Source: Bacillus sp. USDA818B3_A
GTDB taxonomy: Bacteria > Bacillota > Bacilli > Bacillales > Cytobacillaceae
Assembly: GCF_009928415.1 (NCBI RefSeq)
Contig: NZ_JAABNN010000014.1
Span: 37,382 to 101,381 of the forward strand
Direction of reading: 5' to 3'
Length of the DNA stretch: 64,000 nucleotides
The translations under genes were made by a program, and so were the position numbers. A model generated the notes under the pieces. It ran no database searches. It saw only the letters and a program-made list of their open reading frames with translations, and was not told where the DNA came from. Positions 25,111 through 37,124 of the stretch are shown here, piece by piece (position 1 is the stretch's first letter; each line of letters starts with the position of its first letter).

Positions 25111-27480
25111 TTATTGGACCTTTATTTCTACAGAAAAACCTTCCAAGCCAGCAGAAGAGGTTTTTAATCTAATCGTACCGGGTTGATCAGTGGACCTTAC
25201 ATAAATTAATAATTTACCATGATAGGCATTTCGGAAAGTCGCTTTATAGTCCTGATGGCTCGCGGGGTTGCTGCATTCCAGCCCGATTATTTCACCCGGA
25301 CCCTCAATCTCACAATCTATTTGATTCTCTGCGCCATACACGAGGGTTTCATCTTGATCAAGGATATTTACTTCTACATGGGCGACATCCTGTTTGTCAG
25401 CTTTAAGAATCATTGTTTCCGATTGTAACTGTAACTTAGCGGGCTCGCCAGCTGTCTTTAATTCATGTGTACAACAAATGTTGCCGTTTCTTATTCCTAC
25501 AGCCTTTATCGTACCTTGCTCATATGGAATGTCCCAGTAAATCGTTCCACCTGGGAAGTCTTCCCGTTTTTTTACACCAACAGATACACCATTTAATAAT
25601 AAATCCACCTCAGGACAATTGGTACAGCAGGCCACCCTGACTGTTTCGCCTGCATTCCCTTTCCACTCACAGGCTACTTGATGGTCCCAATAAATTTGAC
25701 CTGGATTTTCTTCCTTTATCGAGGTCAGGCCTAAATGAACCATATCCTTTTCGGACCATTCACTCTGTTTGAAAAAGAATAAAGGTTTCTTGAATCCAGC
25801 CAAATCGAGCAGCCCAGGAGTAGCGTGACGGAGCGGCCAGCCTCGGGCTTCTCCTAAATAGTCAATCCCTGTCCAGATAAATTGTCCTGAAATATAGTCA
25901 TTTTTATCAACAGCCAGCCATGCTTCATGATTCCGACCGTTTTCACTTCCATAGATCACCCGCTTAGGGTATTTATTATGGTCTTCCGGATATAGAAACT
26001 CTTGATAGTTATAACCAACGACGTCAAGTGCATCCGGGAATTCCGTTTCATTCGACATAATCACACTTGCTAAGGCCGCAGTCACAGGACGTGTCGGATC
26101 GTATTGCTTTACAACCTTTGCCAGCCTTTTTGCAATCTCGCCCATTCCCTTCGCTTCCGGTTTATCCGGATTGTAACGATCTCCGAGGACTGGATGTGAA
26201 TAGGGATCATTGGGATAATCGATTTCATTTCCGATACTCCAGAAAACAATCGACGGATGATTCCGGTCTCTTAACACCATATCCCTCAAATCGATTTCTG
26301 CCCACTCCGTAAAGTCGGACGCATATCCGTCTAGTGATGGTTCGCCCTTATTCCAGCCCTCTACCCACTTGTTTTTAGGATATTCCCACTCATCAAATGC
26401 TTCATCCTGGACTAAAAACCCATAAGAATCACACATATCCAACAACTCTGGGGCAGGCGGATTATGGCTCATTCTAATCGCATTTACCCCTGCTTCTTTT
26501 AATAGCTGCAACCGTCGATGCCAGACCTTTTCAGGGACAGCCGCCCCAAGGCAGCCTGCGTCATGATGGAGACAAACACCCTTCATTTTCATGTTCTGCC
26601 CATTCAAGTAAAATCCAGTATTCGCATCGAAGTGAAAATAGCGAACACCAAGTGGAGACGTCTCAAAATCAATCACATCACCATCTTTTATCACCTTGGT
26701 TTCCACACGGTAGAGATACGGATTTTCCGGTGACCAGAGATTTGGCTGTTCTAGTAAAAGAGAATGAGTAAATTCTTGTTCGCCATTTGCAGCTAAGGTC
26801 TCTACAGATGAACTGGAAATGATTTCTTTGCCGGCAGCATCTTTAATTTGATGTTCAATTTGGAAATTCGCTTCGTTTTGATATTCATTTTTCACCGTTG
26901 TTTGAATTCTGATTTCGGCTCCTGATGATGAAATGTTTGGAGTGGTGACAAAAATACCATAGGGCTTGATATACAGCTGATCCGTTAAATGTACCAATAC
27001 ATTCCGGTAAATTCCGGAACCTGGATACCAACGGGAATCAGCAAAATCTGTGTGATCGACTTTCACTGCAAGCACATTTTCTTGTCCTTCGAAGTTTACG
27101 TAGGGGGTTAAATCATAATGAAAGGAGCTGTATCCATACGGCCGCTTCCCTAGAAATTGTCCATTAATCCATACTTCACTATTTTTATAAATTCCATCGA
27201 ATTGAATCGAGATTCTCTTTCCCTTTAAATTGTCAGGTACCATAAACGTTTTCCGATACCAGCCTATTCCCCCAGGCAGATACCCAGTCGAACTTGCGTA
27301 ATCCTTCTTAAAAGGCCCTTCAATACTCCAATCATGCGGCAAGTCTAATGTACGCCAATCTGAATCATCAAACAGAATGTTCCATGCATCAGAATGATTA
27401 CCTTTTAAGAATTTCCAATCAAAATTAAACTTGCTGCTTTTTACAGACAGATTCCACTCTTGAGATACTGCATTTGCCAT
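25111..27480 (-). CDS. glycoside hydrolase family 2 beta-galactosidase-like enzyme
   Basis: A 789-residue cytosolic GH2 enzyme. Order of parts: sugar-binding jelly roll (residues about 15-180, DWRTLDLPHDWSIEGPF and WYRKTFMVP), immunoglobulin-like domain (180-285), TIM barrel (290-560) with RMSHNPPAPELLD, the acid/base Glu in WSIGNEID and the nucleophile region YGSENGR, then C-terminal beta domains of the DUF4982 type. Enzymes of this architecture are mostly beta-galactosidases. It differs from the LacZ-type enzyme at 31764-34907 in length and domain ending. It sits behind the solute-binding protein gene, separated by a strong hairpin. Confidence 0.88.
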   Translation of the reverse strand: MANAVSQEWNLSVKSSKFNFDWKFLKGNHSDAWNILFDDSDWRTLDLPHDWSIEGPFKKDYASSTGYLPGGIGWYRKTFMVPDNLKGKRISIQFDGIYKNSEVWINGQFLGKRPYGYSSFHYDLTPYVNFEGQENVLAVKVDHTDFADSRWYPGSGIYRNVLVHLTDQLYIKPYGIFVTTPNISSSGAEIRIQTTVKNEYQNEANFQIEHQIKDAAGKEIISSSSVETLAANGEQEFTHSLLLEQPNLWSPENPYLYRVETKVIKDGDVIDFETSPLGVRYFHFDANTGFYLNGQNMKMKGVCLHHDAGCLGAAVPEKVWHRRLQLLKEAGVNAIRMSHNPPAPELLDMCDSYGFLVQDEAFDEWEYPKNKWVEGWNKGEPSLDGYASDFTEWAEIDLRDMVLRDRNHPSIVFWSIGNEIDYPNDPYSHPVLGDRYNPDKPEAKGMGEIAKRLAKVVKQYDPTRPVTAALASVIMSNETEFPDALDVVGYNYQEFLYPEDHNKYPKRVIYGSENGRNHEAWLAVDKNDYISGQFIWTGIDYLGEARGWPLRHATPGLLDLAGFKKPLFFFKQSEWSEKDMVHLGLTSIKEENPGQIYWDHQVACEWKGNAGETVRVACCTNCPEVDLLLNGVSVGVKKREDFPGGTIYWDIPYEQGTIKAVGIRNGNICCTHELKTAGEPAKLQLQSETMILKADKQDVAHVEVNILDQDETLVYGAENQIDCEIEGPGEIIGLECSNPASHQDYKATFRNAYHGKLLIYVRSTDQPGTIRLKTSSAGLEGFSVEIKVQ

Positions 27481-27537
27481 ATAAAGCTTACACCCCTTAC
27501 CTAATTTACTATTTTTTTTAAAAATGGCAGACTGATA

Positions 27538-27575
27538 GATAAAGGGCTATCAAACATGGATGATAGCCCTTTATC
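27538..27575. terminator. intercistronic hairpin between solute-binding protein and GH2 genes
   Basis: A perfect 15-bp stem (27538-27552 with 27561-27575) has an 8-base loop. It lies inside the operon, 19 bp after the stop codon of the solute-binding protein gene. Partial termination or 3' protection would raise binding-protein mRNA over the enzymes. Confidence 0.65.
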
Positions 27576-27594
27576 CTTTACATTCAATCTCTCA

Positions 27595-29169
27595 TTAATT
27601 ACCTTCTACTTGTTTTTTAAAGGCATCCATTTGCTTTTGGATTTCTTTTTGTACCTTATCATAACCTGCATCTTTTAATCTCTTGCGGAAATCTTTTACA
27701 GCTTTTTCTGGATCACCAGCTTTACCAAAGGCAATGGCTGGTACCATTTGGGCTGTCACTTGTGAAAGAGCAGAAATTTCAGCTTGTACAGGTGTGCTGT
27801 CAAACACAAATCTGCCATATGGGTAAGGCTTCTTGATTTTATCGTACTTCGCGTAAATCTCAGAGATTCCTTCATATGAGTCGGCACTTGGGATTTCGTA
27901 CTTGTCCATACGGCCGCCCCAGAAGTTGGTAGAGAATGAATCTTTTGTTTCATCGTAACCTTCAGGTTGGACCCGTTTTCCGTCTTTTATTTCGTATTGT
28001 ACACCCTCAATGCCGTAGCTCCATAATTTATAGATTTCCTCATCATTACGAATTAGATCGTAAACCATTAGCGCACGCTCAGGATTTTTACTATGAGCTC
28101 CAACAGCCGTCGCACCATGTGTAATGGACGTTGAAATTAAGTTGTTCCTTGTATCAGACCAAGCAAACATATCGATCGCTGAACCTGGCTGCTTCACGTC
28201 CATTTGCGGGCGAAGACCTGAGAATGTTTGTGTATGATGCTGATCTGCACCTGTTTTTCCTGCTTGGAATTCGGCTCTCGTGTCACCTTTGTAGTTCAAT
28301 ACGTCTTTACGCCAGTAGCCGGCATCTCCCCACTGTTTCATCATTTTTGCATAGTCTACAAATGTATCTGTGAAAATAGGGCTCATGACATCATACTTTT
28401 TATCATAGGATTCAGCCCAATAAATCGGGAACACGCCTGTAGTAATTGGCAATTCAATCGCATCCGAATAAGAAGTGGTATATCCCCATGCAGTGGTCAC
28501 GTTTGTTCCTTGTGCATCCCAAGGAATGACACCTGGTTTATTGTCTTTGATACCTTGGAAGTATTTACCTAGTGTTTCAAAATCGCTAATATGTTCATTG
28601 ATTCCGAATTCTTTTGCCCAATCTGTGCGATAGAAGAATCCATGGTTCACCCATTGAGTATATTGGTCCTCAGGAATCATCACGATTTTGCCCTTATACT
28701 TTGCTTCCTCCCAATTAGCTTTGGTAACCTCTGCCCATGTCTTAGGTGCATAGGTTGGGAGAAGTTTAGAAATATCCATGAATGCCCCTTTTTGTGCATT
28801 ACCCCACGCGTCTAACCAGTCAGTTGCTGTGATAACTAAATCAACAGGTTCTCCAGAAGCTAGAGTTAGATTATATTTTGTCATATAATCAGCCCATTCG
28901 ATCCATTTTAATTGAATCGTAGCGTTAACCTTGTCTTTTAATTTTGCATTCACTTGTTCTAATACTTTTTCCACTTGTCCATTGGTTGGTTTATCCCCCA
29001 ACACCATCATTGTAACGGTTACTGGTTTGGAAGTATCAATTTTTCCATCTTTGTCTACTTTTGTTCCAGCGTTTCCTGAGCTGGTTTTGCTTGAGCCATT
29101 GCAGGCTGCAAGGCTGAAAGTCAACATCATGATGATGACCAGTGCCAGGATTTTTTTCATCTTAGACAT
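27595..29169 (-). CDS. carbohydrate ABC transporter solute-binding lipoprotein
   Basis: A 524-residue family 1 solute-binding protein of the LplA/YtcQ kind. The lipoprotein signal peptide ends at LAAC (Cys23), followed by a Gly/Ser linker and the mature start PVTVTMMVLGDKPTNG. Length above 500 residues is typical for the CUT1 systems that import oligosaccharides in Bacillus. AAGGGGG precedes the ATG. It is the third gene of the operon after two permeases. The substrate is likely a galactose- or arabinose-containing oligosaccharide, judged from the downstream GH2 and GH43 genes. Confidence 0.9.
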   Translation of the reverse strand: MSKMKKILALVIIMMLTFSLAACNGSSKTSSGNAGTKVDKDGKIDTSKPVTVTMMVLGDKPTNGQVEKVLEQVNAKLKDKVNATIQLKWIEWADYMTKYNLTLASGEPVDLVITATDWLDAWGNAQKGAFMDISKLLPTYAPKTWAEVTKANWEEAKYKGKIVMIPEDQYTQWVNHGFFYRTDWAKEFGINEHISDFETLGKYFQGIKDNKPGVIPWDAQGTNVTTAWGYTTSYSDAIELPITTGVFPIYWAESYDKKYDVMSPIFTDTFVDYAKMMKQWGDAGYWRKDVLNYKGDTRAEFQAGKTGADQHHTQTFSGLRPQMDVKQPGSAIDMFAWSDTRNNLISTSITHGATAVGAHSKNPERALMVYDLIRNDEEIYKLWSYGIEGVQYEIKDGKRVQPEGYDETKDSFSTNFWGGRMDKYEIPSADSYEGISEIYAKYDKIKKPYPYGRFVFDSTPVQAEISALSQVTAQMVPAIAFGKAGDPEKAVKDFRKRLKDAGYDKVQKEIQKQMDAFKKQVEGN

Positions 29170-29241
29170 TCTATTTCCCCCTTAAAAGTTTAAAATGATT
29201 ACTCTCTATGATACGAGGAAGGTTCCTCAAGTCATATTCGA

Positions 29242-30144
29242 TTACCCTTTTACTGCACCAACTGTAATTCCTGTAATAAAGTACTTCTGTACAAACGGAT
29301 AAAATAGAATAACCGGTCCAGTCGCGACAACGGCTGTTGCCATCTTCATCGATTCCAACGGTACGTCTTGCGGCGGCACATTGGAGGATGCGGCTGAATT
29401 CCTGATAAAGTCAGCACTCGTGATCACGTTATAAAGGAACAGTTGGAGCGGCCGATATTCCATATTAGGTGAAAGGAAAAGCATGGAATTATACCATTCA
29501 TTCCAATACCCAAGGGCAATAAATAGTCCGATTGTCGCCAAAGCTGGTGTGGACATCGGAAGAATGATCCTTAAAAAGATGGTGAAATCACCGGCACCGT
29601 CAATTTTCGCAGATTCCGTAATCTCGTGCGGAATCGACTTTGTAAATGACTTCATCATAATAATGAGAAATGGACTCAGCAATCCTGGTAACAATACTGC
29701 CAAGTAATTATCTTTGAGATGAAGTACCTGCGTAATTAATAGATAAAACGGAACAAGACCGCCTGAAAATAGAGTGGTAAAGTAGATATAAAAGGAAATC
29801 TTATTACGATACAAGAAATCTTGACGCTGCAAGGCATAGCCTGTCATTGCTACAATAAACAAACCGATCGCAGTCCCGACAACCGTAATGCCCAGCGTTA
29901 CGATATAGGATCCAATCACAAGTCTTGGATTCTGAAAAACGATCTCATAGGCAAATGTAGTGAACCCTTTAGGCCATAAAGAAAATCCATGGTCCATAAT
30001 TGCCTTCTCAGATGAGAAAGATGACGAAATAATTAAGATAAAGGGCAAAAGACAGGATAGAGCAAAAACACCGATAAAACCATAACCAATGATACGAACC
30101 ATGATCGTAGACATATCTATATTTCGCCTGGCCGTATTTTCCAT
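29242..30144 (-). CDS. carbohydrate ABC transporter permease (LplC/YtcP-like)
   Basis: A 300-residue permease with six predicted helices and the inner-membrane EAA loop (ESAKIDGAGDFTIFLRIILPMSTPALATI at about residues 180-208) that contacts the ATPase. It is the second permease of the pair, 15 bp after the first, and has the YtcP/LplC-type C-terminus (YPFVQKYFITGITVGAVKG). GGAGGG precedes the ATG. No ATPase gene is near, so a shared ATPase such as MsmX would be used. Confidence 0.92.
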   Translation of the reverse strand: MENTARRNIDMSTIMVRIIGYGFIGVFALSCLLPFILIISSSFSSEKAIMDHGFSLWPKGFTTFAYEIVFQNPRLVIGSYIVTLGITVVGTAIGLFIVAMTGYALQRQDFLYRNKISFYIYFTTLFSGGLVPFYLLITQVLHLKDNYLAVLLPGLLSPFLIIMMKSFTKSIPHEITESAKIDGAGDFTIFLRIILPMSTPALATIGLFIALGYWNEWYNSMLFLSPNMEYRPLQLFLYNVITSADFIRNSAASSNVPPQDVPLESMKMATAVVATGPVILFYPFVQKYFITGITVGAVKG

Positions 30145-30159
30145 AAATACATCCCTCCT

Positions 30160-31134
30160 TTAGAATAATGAGTTATCTGGTGAAACCTTTTTAATGATCC
30201 AGTTAGCCACAAGGACAATAACAAGGCCAAAGAAAGATTGATATAAACTTACCGCACTTCCCAATGAGAAGTTGAAATTCGTCATCAATGTCCGGAAGAC
30301 ATAGGTTTCAATAATATCGGTGGTTGGGTAGAGCATGGTATTATTTGCCCCAACCAAGTTATAAAACAAACCGAAATTCCCTTTTAATACTCCGCCTAGA
30401 GAGAACAATAAAAGAATGATGAAAGTTGGCTTAAGCCAAGGAATAATGATATATCGAATACGCTGGAAAGCATTCGCGCCATCGATTTCTGCCGCTTCTA
30501 AAATCGATTTATCCAGACCCATAATGGCTGCAAAATAGACGATGGATCCATAGCCTGTGGATTGCCATAGGAAGGTAAGGACAATAATATAAGGCCAAAT
30601 ATGCGGGTTAGAATAAGTCTGTACCGGATCCAAGCCAATCGTTTTTAAAAATGAATTTAATAAACCGTAATCGTAACTAAGGATGTTATAAGCTAAAAGT
30701 CCGACTAGAACAGCGGAAATGAAATGTGGCAGGAACATGATCGTTTGAGATATTTTTTTGAACCATTTATTTCTCAGTTCGTTCAGCATGATGGCTACTG
30801 CTATTTGCAGGAAATTACCCAGTACGATGAAAGCTATATTATAGGCAATTGTGTTAAAGGTTAACTTCCATAAATCACCGGTCATGACCAAAAATTTAAA
30901 ATTATCAAATCCCACGAAAGCGCTTTTAAAAATTCCAAGTGAATAATCATAGTTTACAAAAGCCAGATATAGTCCTGGCATTGGAAGGTAAGCAAAGACA
31001 GCAAAGAAAATAATGGCAGGCAAACACATAATAAGCAGGGTTCGGTTTTTCCACATTCTTTTAAATGCTGAGTCTTTCGTTTTTGTTTTTGTTTCAACAA
31101 TAGGCGTCTGTGATTCTACAGTAACTGTTTTCAA
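30160..31134 (-). CDS. carbohydrate ABC transporter permease (LplB/YteP-like)
   Basis: A 324-residue permease with six predicted helices and an EAA loop (EAAEIDGANAFQRIRYIIIPWLKPT). The N-terminus is cytosolic and Lys/Thr-rich; the end KKVSPDNSLF is typical of the LplB/YteP group. The start is a TTG (31132-31134) with a strong AGGGGGGA site. It is the first gene of the transport operon. Upstream are two palindromic operators and a cre site, so expression is probably induced by substrate and repressed by preferred sugars. Confidence 0.92.
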   Translation of the reverse strand: MKTVTVESQTPIVETKTKTKDSAFKRMWKNRTLLIMCLPAIIFFAVFAYLPMPGLYLAFVNYDYSLGIFKSAFVGFDNFKFLVMTGDLWKLTFNTIAYNIAFIVLGNFLQIAVAIMLNELRNKWFKKISQTIMFLPHFISAVLVGLLAYNILSYDYGLLNSFLKTIGLDPVQTYSNPHIWPYIIVLTFLWQSTGYGSIVYFAAIMGLDKSILEAAEIDGANAFQRIRYIIIPWLKPTFIILLLFSLGGVLKGNFGLFYNLVGANNTMLYPTTDIIETYVFRTLMTNFNFSLGSAVSLYQSFFGLVIVLVANWIIKKVSPDNSLF

Positions 31135-31310
31135 ATAAATCCCCCCTAAACAACATAATTTTTGACCTTAAAAAAACAATAACCTGAATACGAAACAAAC
31201 AACTGATCTAGCAGATTATTAATCTTGTACCTATTAAAGACTTTCTATTAAGAAACTAAAGGATTTGTATAGGATATATGGCATATGCCACTATCAATAA
31301 ACTAGTAAAT

Positions 31311-31326
31311 TTGAAATGGGTTTCAA
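31311..31326. promoter_or_regulatory. LacI-type operator, copy 1
   Basis: TTGAAATGGGTTTCAA is a palindrome with 6-bp arms around TGGG. It lies 177 bp upstream of the transport operon start. Confidence 0.65.
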
Positions 31327-31393
31327 AAACAAACCCACTGGACTTTCACATTCTAGTTAGTCTAATAAATTATGTATGGATTTCACTTCGAGT

Positions 31394-31409
31394 ATGAAAC
31401 GGGTTTCAT
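31394..31409. promoter_or_regulatory. LacI-type operator, copy 2
   Basis: ATGAAACGGGTTTCAT is a palindrome with 6-bp arms around CGGG, upstream of the transport operon. It shares the core GAAA-N4-TTTC with the other copies. Confidence 0.7.
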
Positions 31410-31467
31410 TTAATTGGCTATACAATTACTTGTTTGAAATATGACAGAAATCTCTAAAACTCTACAA

Positions 31468-31481
31468 TGTAAGCGATTACT
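31468..31481. promoter_or_regulatory. cre site (CcpA operator) of the transport operon
   Basis: TGTAAGCGATTACT matches the cre consensus at all but the last position and lies among the LacI-type operators upstream of the ABC operon. Confidence 0.6.
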
Positions 31482-31633
31482 ATACTTACATTATATATCT
31501 ATTTTCTACAAATTGTAAATACTGATATTTGATAATTTTAAAAATTTTATAAAATTTCCATCATTTTAATAGTATTTACGGTACCTACTTCAAGAAATTT
31601 TTCTAGAAACTTTATTTGGGCACGCAACTATTA

Positions 31634-31645
31634 GAAACGGGTTTC
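31634..31645. promoter_or_regulatory. LacI-type operator, copy 3
   Basis: GAAACGGGTTTC repeats the core of copy 2 exactly. It is about 500 bp from the transport operon start and 119 bp behind the lacZ stop codon. Confidence 0.55.
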
Positions 31646-31655
31646 AAGATCTTTT

Positions 31656-31732
31656 ACTAACCGGTTTAGATCATGTTCCCTCGGCTTAAAGATAGCAGCC
31701 CAAGGGAACATGCAAATGCCAAACCGGTTAGT
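31656..31732. repeat. long two-part hairpin behind lacZ
   Basis: Two nested inverted repeats: ACTAACCGGTTT (31656-31667) with its exact complement at 31721-31732, and CATGTTCCCT (31672-31681) with its complement at 31703-31712. Together they fold into a long interrupted stem. It lies 32 bp after the lacZ stop codon. No strong T run follows on the minus strand, so it is either an atypical terminator or a structured 3' end. Confidence 0.65.
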
Positions 31733-31763
31733 ACATATCATTTCTTAAAATGGCAGACAAGGG

Positions 31764-34961
<3,198 letters not shown>

Positions 34962-34966
34962 TCATA

Positions 34967-34980
34967 TGAAACCCATTTCA
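34967..34980. promoter_or_regulatory. LacI-type operator, copy 4
   Basis: TGAAACCCATTTCA has 5-bp arms around CCCA and lies 60 bp upstream of the lacZ start, where it would overlap the promoter. Confidence 0.68.
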
Positions 34981-35059
34981 AAAATATTTAAAACTAAAGG
35001 AATATAACTGATCCATTCTAGTAGAATGGGATAATATCAATTAATATTCCTATCATTAC

Positions 35060-35071
35060 GAAACCCTTTTC
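35060..35071. promoter_or_regulatory. LacI-type operator, copy 5
   Basis: GAAACCCTTTTC keeps the GAAA-N4-TTTC core with weaker flanks. It lies between the regulator gene and lacZ. Confidence 0.5.
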
Positions 35072-35118
35072 ATTTTTATCGTACTCTAAAATCTGGTAAA
35101 GAGCAATGTTTTATTTTA

Positions 35119-36153
35119 TTATTCTGAACATAATTTACAAGAATCCCTTAATACGAGAGAGGTAGGAACAACTGTTTCCATTTCAGCCTCTTTCTCATTA
35201 ATTAAATCAACCAGTACATTGATAGCTGTTTGTCCCAATCTATCATAATTCTGGCTGACAGTCGTAATTCCGGGAGGGAAATGTTGCGCCAAATAAATAT
35301 CATCAAAACCTACAATGGAAACATCCTCTGGAACCTTTAGTCCAAATTTAGTAAGCACCTTTATGACCCCGATTGCTACCAAATCATTGGCACAGATAAC
35401 CGCTGTCGGCCTTTCTTTTAAATAGAGCAATTGCGCAGCCACTTCTTCACCAGATTCAATAGTAAAACCTGTACCAAAAACCCACTTTTCGTTTACAGGT
35501 AATCCATTATTTTTCATAGCTTGAACAAACGTATTTTTTTTCACATCAGTTGAACTAATGCCTTCCATCCCACCAAGAAAACCAATCTTTTTATGTTTTA
35601 AATTGATTAATAATTCCACAAGCTTTTCAACGCCAGACTCTTCATCTGCTCTGACGATATGGGCATCCACCCCAGCCATTTGGCCATTAACAAACACAAC
35701 AGGAATTCTTTCCATCACTTTCTTCATTTCTTCTGCGTATTCCTGATCAGTAGCTGTATCATTAATTCTTCCACCTAGATAGATAATTCCATCCACCTGT
35801 TTTTCAACTAAACTTTGCAAGTATTTAGATTCATTTGCTGAGTTGTTCATCGTACTGCACAAAAAAGTGGTATACCCTAATTCCAATGCATGTGCTTCAC
35901 TTTTTTGAACAAGTGTGGAAAAGAATGGATGATTGATGTCCGGTAAGATAAAACCTATGGTTTTCGATTGCTTATGTAATAAGCTTCTTGCTAGACTATT
36001 AGGTCTAAAATTATATTTTTCAATCACATCAACTATTTTTCGCATGGTCTGCGGACGTACTTTTGCATTTCCGGTTAAGACTCTCGAAACTGTAGCTGGA
36101 GAAACATTTGCTTCTTTAGCAATGTCATATATTGTTATATTTTCTTTTTTCAT
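35119..36153 (-). CDS. LacI-family transcriptional regulator
   Basis: A 344-residue LacI/GalR regulator. The N-terminal HTH reads ITIYDIAKEANVSPATVSRVLTG, followed by the hinge helix RPNSLARSLL and a periplasmic-binding-protein-like sensor domain (IGFILPDINHPFFSTLVQ, ICANDLVAIGVIKVL, SIVGFDDIYLAQHFPPGITTV). GGGGGA precedes the ATG. Its own promoter region contains an operator palindrome at 36194-36209, so autoregulation is likely. Given five further palindromes in front of lacZ and the ABC operon, it is the probable repressor of the whole locus. Confidence 0.92.
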   Translation of the reverse strand: MKKENITIYDIAKEANVSPATVSRVLTGNAKVRPQTMRKIVDVIEKYNFRPNSLARSLLHKQSKTIGFILPDINHPFFSTLVQKSEAHALELGYTTFLCSTMNNSANESKYLQSLVEKQVDGIIYLGGRINDTATDQEYAEEMKKVMERIPVVFVNGQMAGVDAHIVRADEESGVEKLVELLINLKHKKIGFLGGMEGISSTDVKKNTFVQAMKNNGLPVNEKWVFGTGFTIESGEEVAAQLLYLKERPTAVICANDLVAIGVIKVLTKFGLKVPEDVSIVGFDDIYLAQHFPPGITTVSQNYDRLGQTAINVLVDLINEKEAEMETVVPTSLVLRDSCKLCSE

Positions 36154-36193
36154 AACTTTTCCCCCATCGCTAATGACCTCATTGCAACGTTTA

Positions 36194-36209
36194 ATGAAAC
36201 CGATTTCAT
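36194..36209. promoter_or_regulatory. LacI-type operator, copy 6 (autoregulatory)
   Basis: ATGAAACCGATTTCAT is a palindrome with 6-bp arms around CCGA, 41 bp upstream of the LacI-family gene. Confidence 0.7.
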
Positions 36210-36338
36210 GTAATTATAATGCTAATAATAACCCTAAGTCAACTCAAATTAGCTATACTAGCATTTTCCTACATGATATTGATGCTGATTGAAGTGTAAA
36301 TCTGTGTTTAATTGTGTTTAGAGAGCCTTTGCTTATTA

Positions 36339-37124
36339 TCAAAAGGGCTCCCTGCTATTTTGTAATTTCCTGCTCACTTCTTCTGCCGCGTCCTGCAATT
36401 GTTTGGTTAACTTTGGAATAGAACGATCATTTATTCTGCTGGAAGGGCCAGCAATACTAACAGCAGCGATACACTCTCTTTTTCTATTCAAAACAGGAAC
36501 GGATACGGAAACTACTCCTTCATGAAGTTCTTCCTTACTAACGGCCATTCCTTTCGTTTTGATTGATAGCAGTAAATTCTTGAGCTTATTAGCATCCGTT
36601 ATCGTTTTTGATGTAAATGGAGTAAGTTCACTCATAAGCACCCGTTCGATCACGGACTCTTCTTGAAAAGCTAACAATATTTGTCCCGTACTCGTACAGT
36701 GAAGCGAATTTCTGCTGCCTGCATGTGACAATAGATGCACAGGATGAGCACTGTCCATCTTAAGAAGATACAAAACCTTACAATCGTTAAAAATACCAAG
36801 ATGCGCCGTTTCCCCTGTCTTTTCTGCTAATTTTTCGATAATATCTATCGACAAGTGACATAAAGTTTCCTTTCTTAAGAGGGTATGGCCAAAAGACAAT
36901 AGAGACGCTGCAAGCCGGTAAGATTTAGCAGATGAATCCCTGACAATGAAGCCTTCTGCCATCAATGAATGGGTTAACCGAAAAGCGGTACTTTGCCCAA
37001 TCTCTAATCTATTAGCAATATTCTCTAATTGTAATTCAGGCTCTTCGATGGAAAATAAATTGAGTATTCGAAGGGCATTTCTAAACGATGAATAATGATA
37101 GTCATTAATCGCCGCATACCTCAT
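36339..37124 (-). CDS. IclR-family transcriptional regulator (second of a pair)
   Basis: A 261-residue IclR regulator: winged HTH (residues about 8-70, LENIANRLEIGQSTAFRLTHSL) and an effector-binding domain (about 85-255) with RNSLHCTSTGQILLAF and MAVSKEELHEGVVSVSVPV. The ATG at 37124 overlaps the stop of the upstream IclR gene as ATGA, so the two are translationally coupled; a GTG at 37136 is too near the AAGGAG site. It is closely similar in layout to its partner, suggesting an old tandem duplication. Divergent from pobA. Confidence 0.88.
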   Translation of the reverse strand: MRYAAINDYHYSSFRNALRILNLFSIEEPELQLENIANRLEIGQSTAFRLTHSLMAEGFIVRDSSAKSYRLAASLLSFGHTLLRKETLCHLSIDIIEKLAEKTGETAHLGIFNDCKVLYLLKMDSAHPVHLLSHAGSRNSLHCTSTGQILLAFQEESVIERVLMSELTPFTSKTITDANKLKNLLLSIKTKGMAVSKEELHEGVVSVSVPVLNRKRECIAAVSIAGPSSRINDRSIPKLTKQLQDAAEEVSRKLQNSREPF

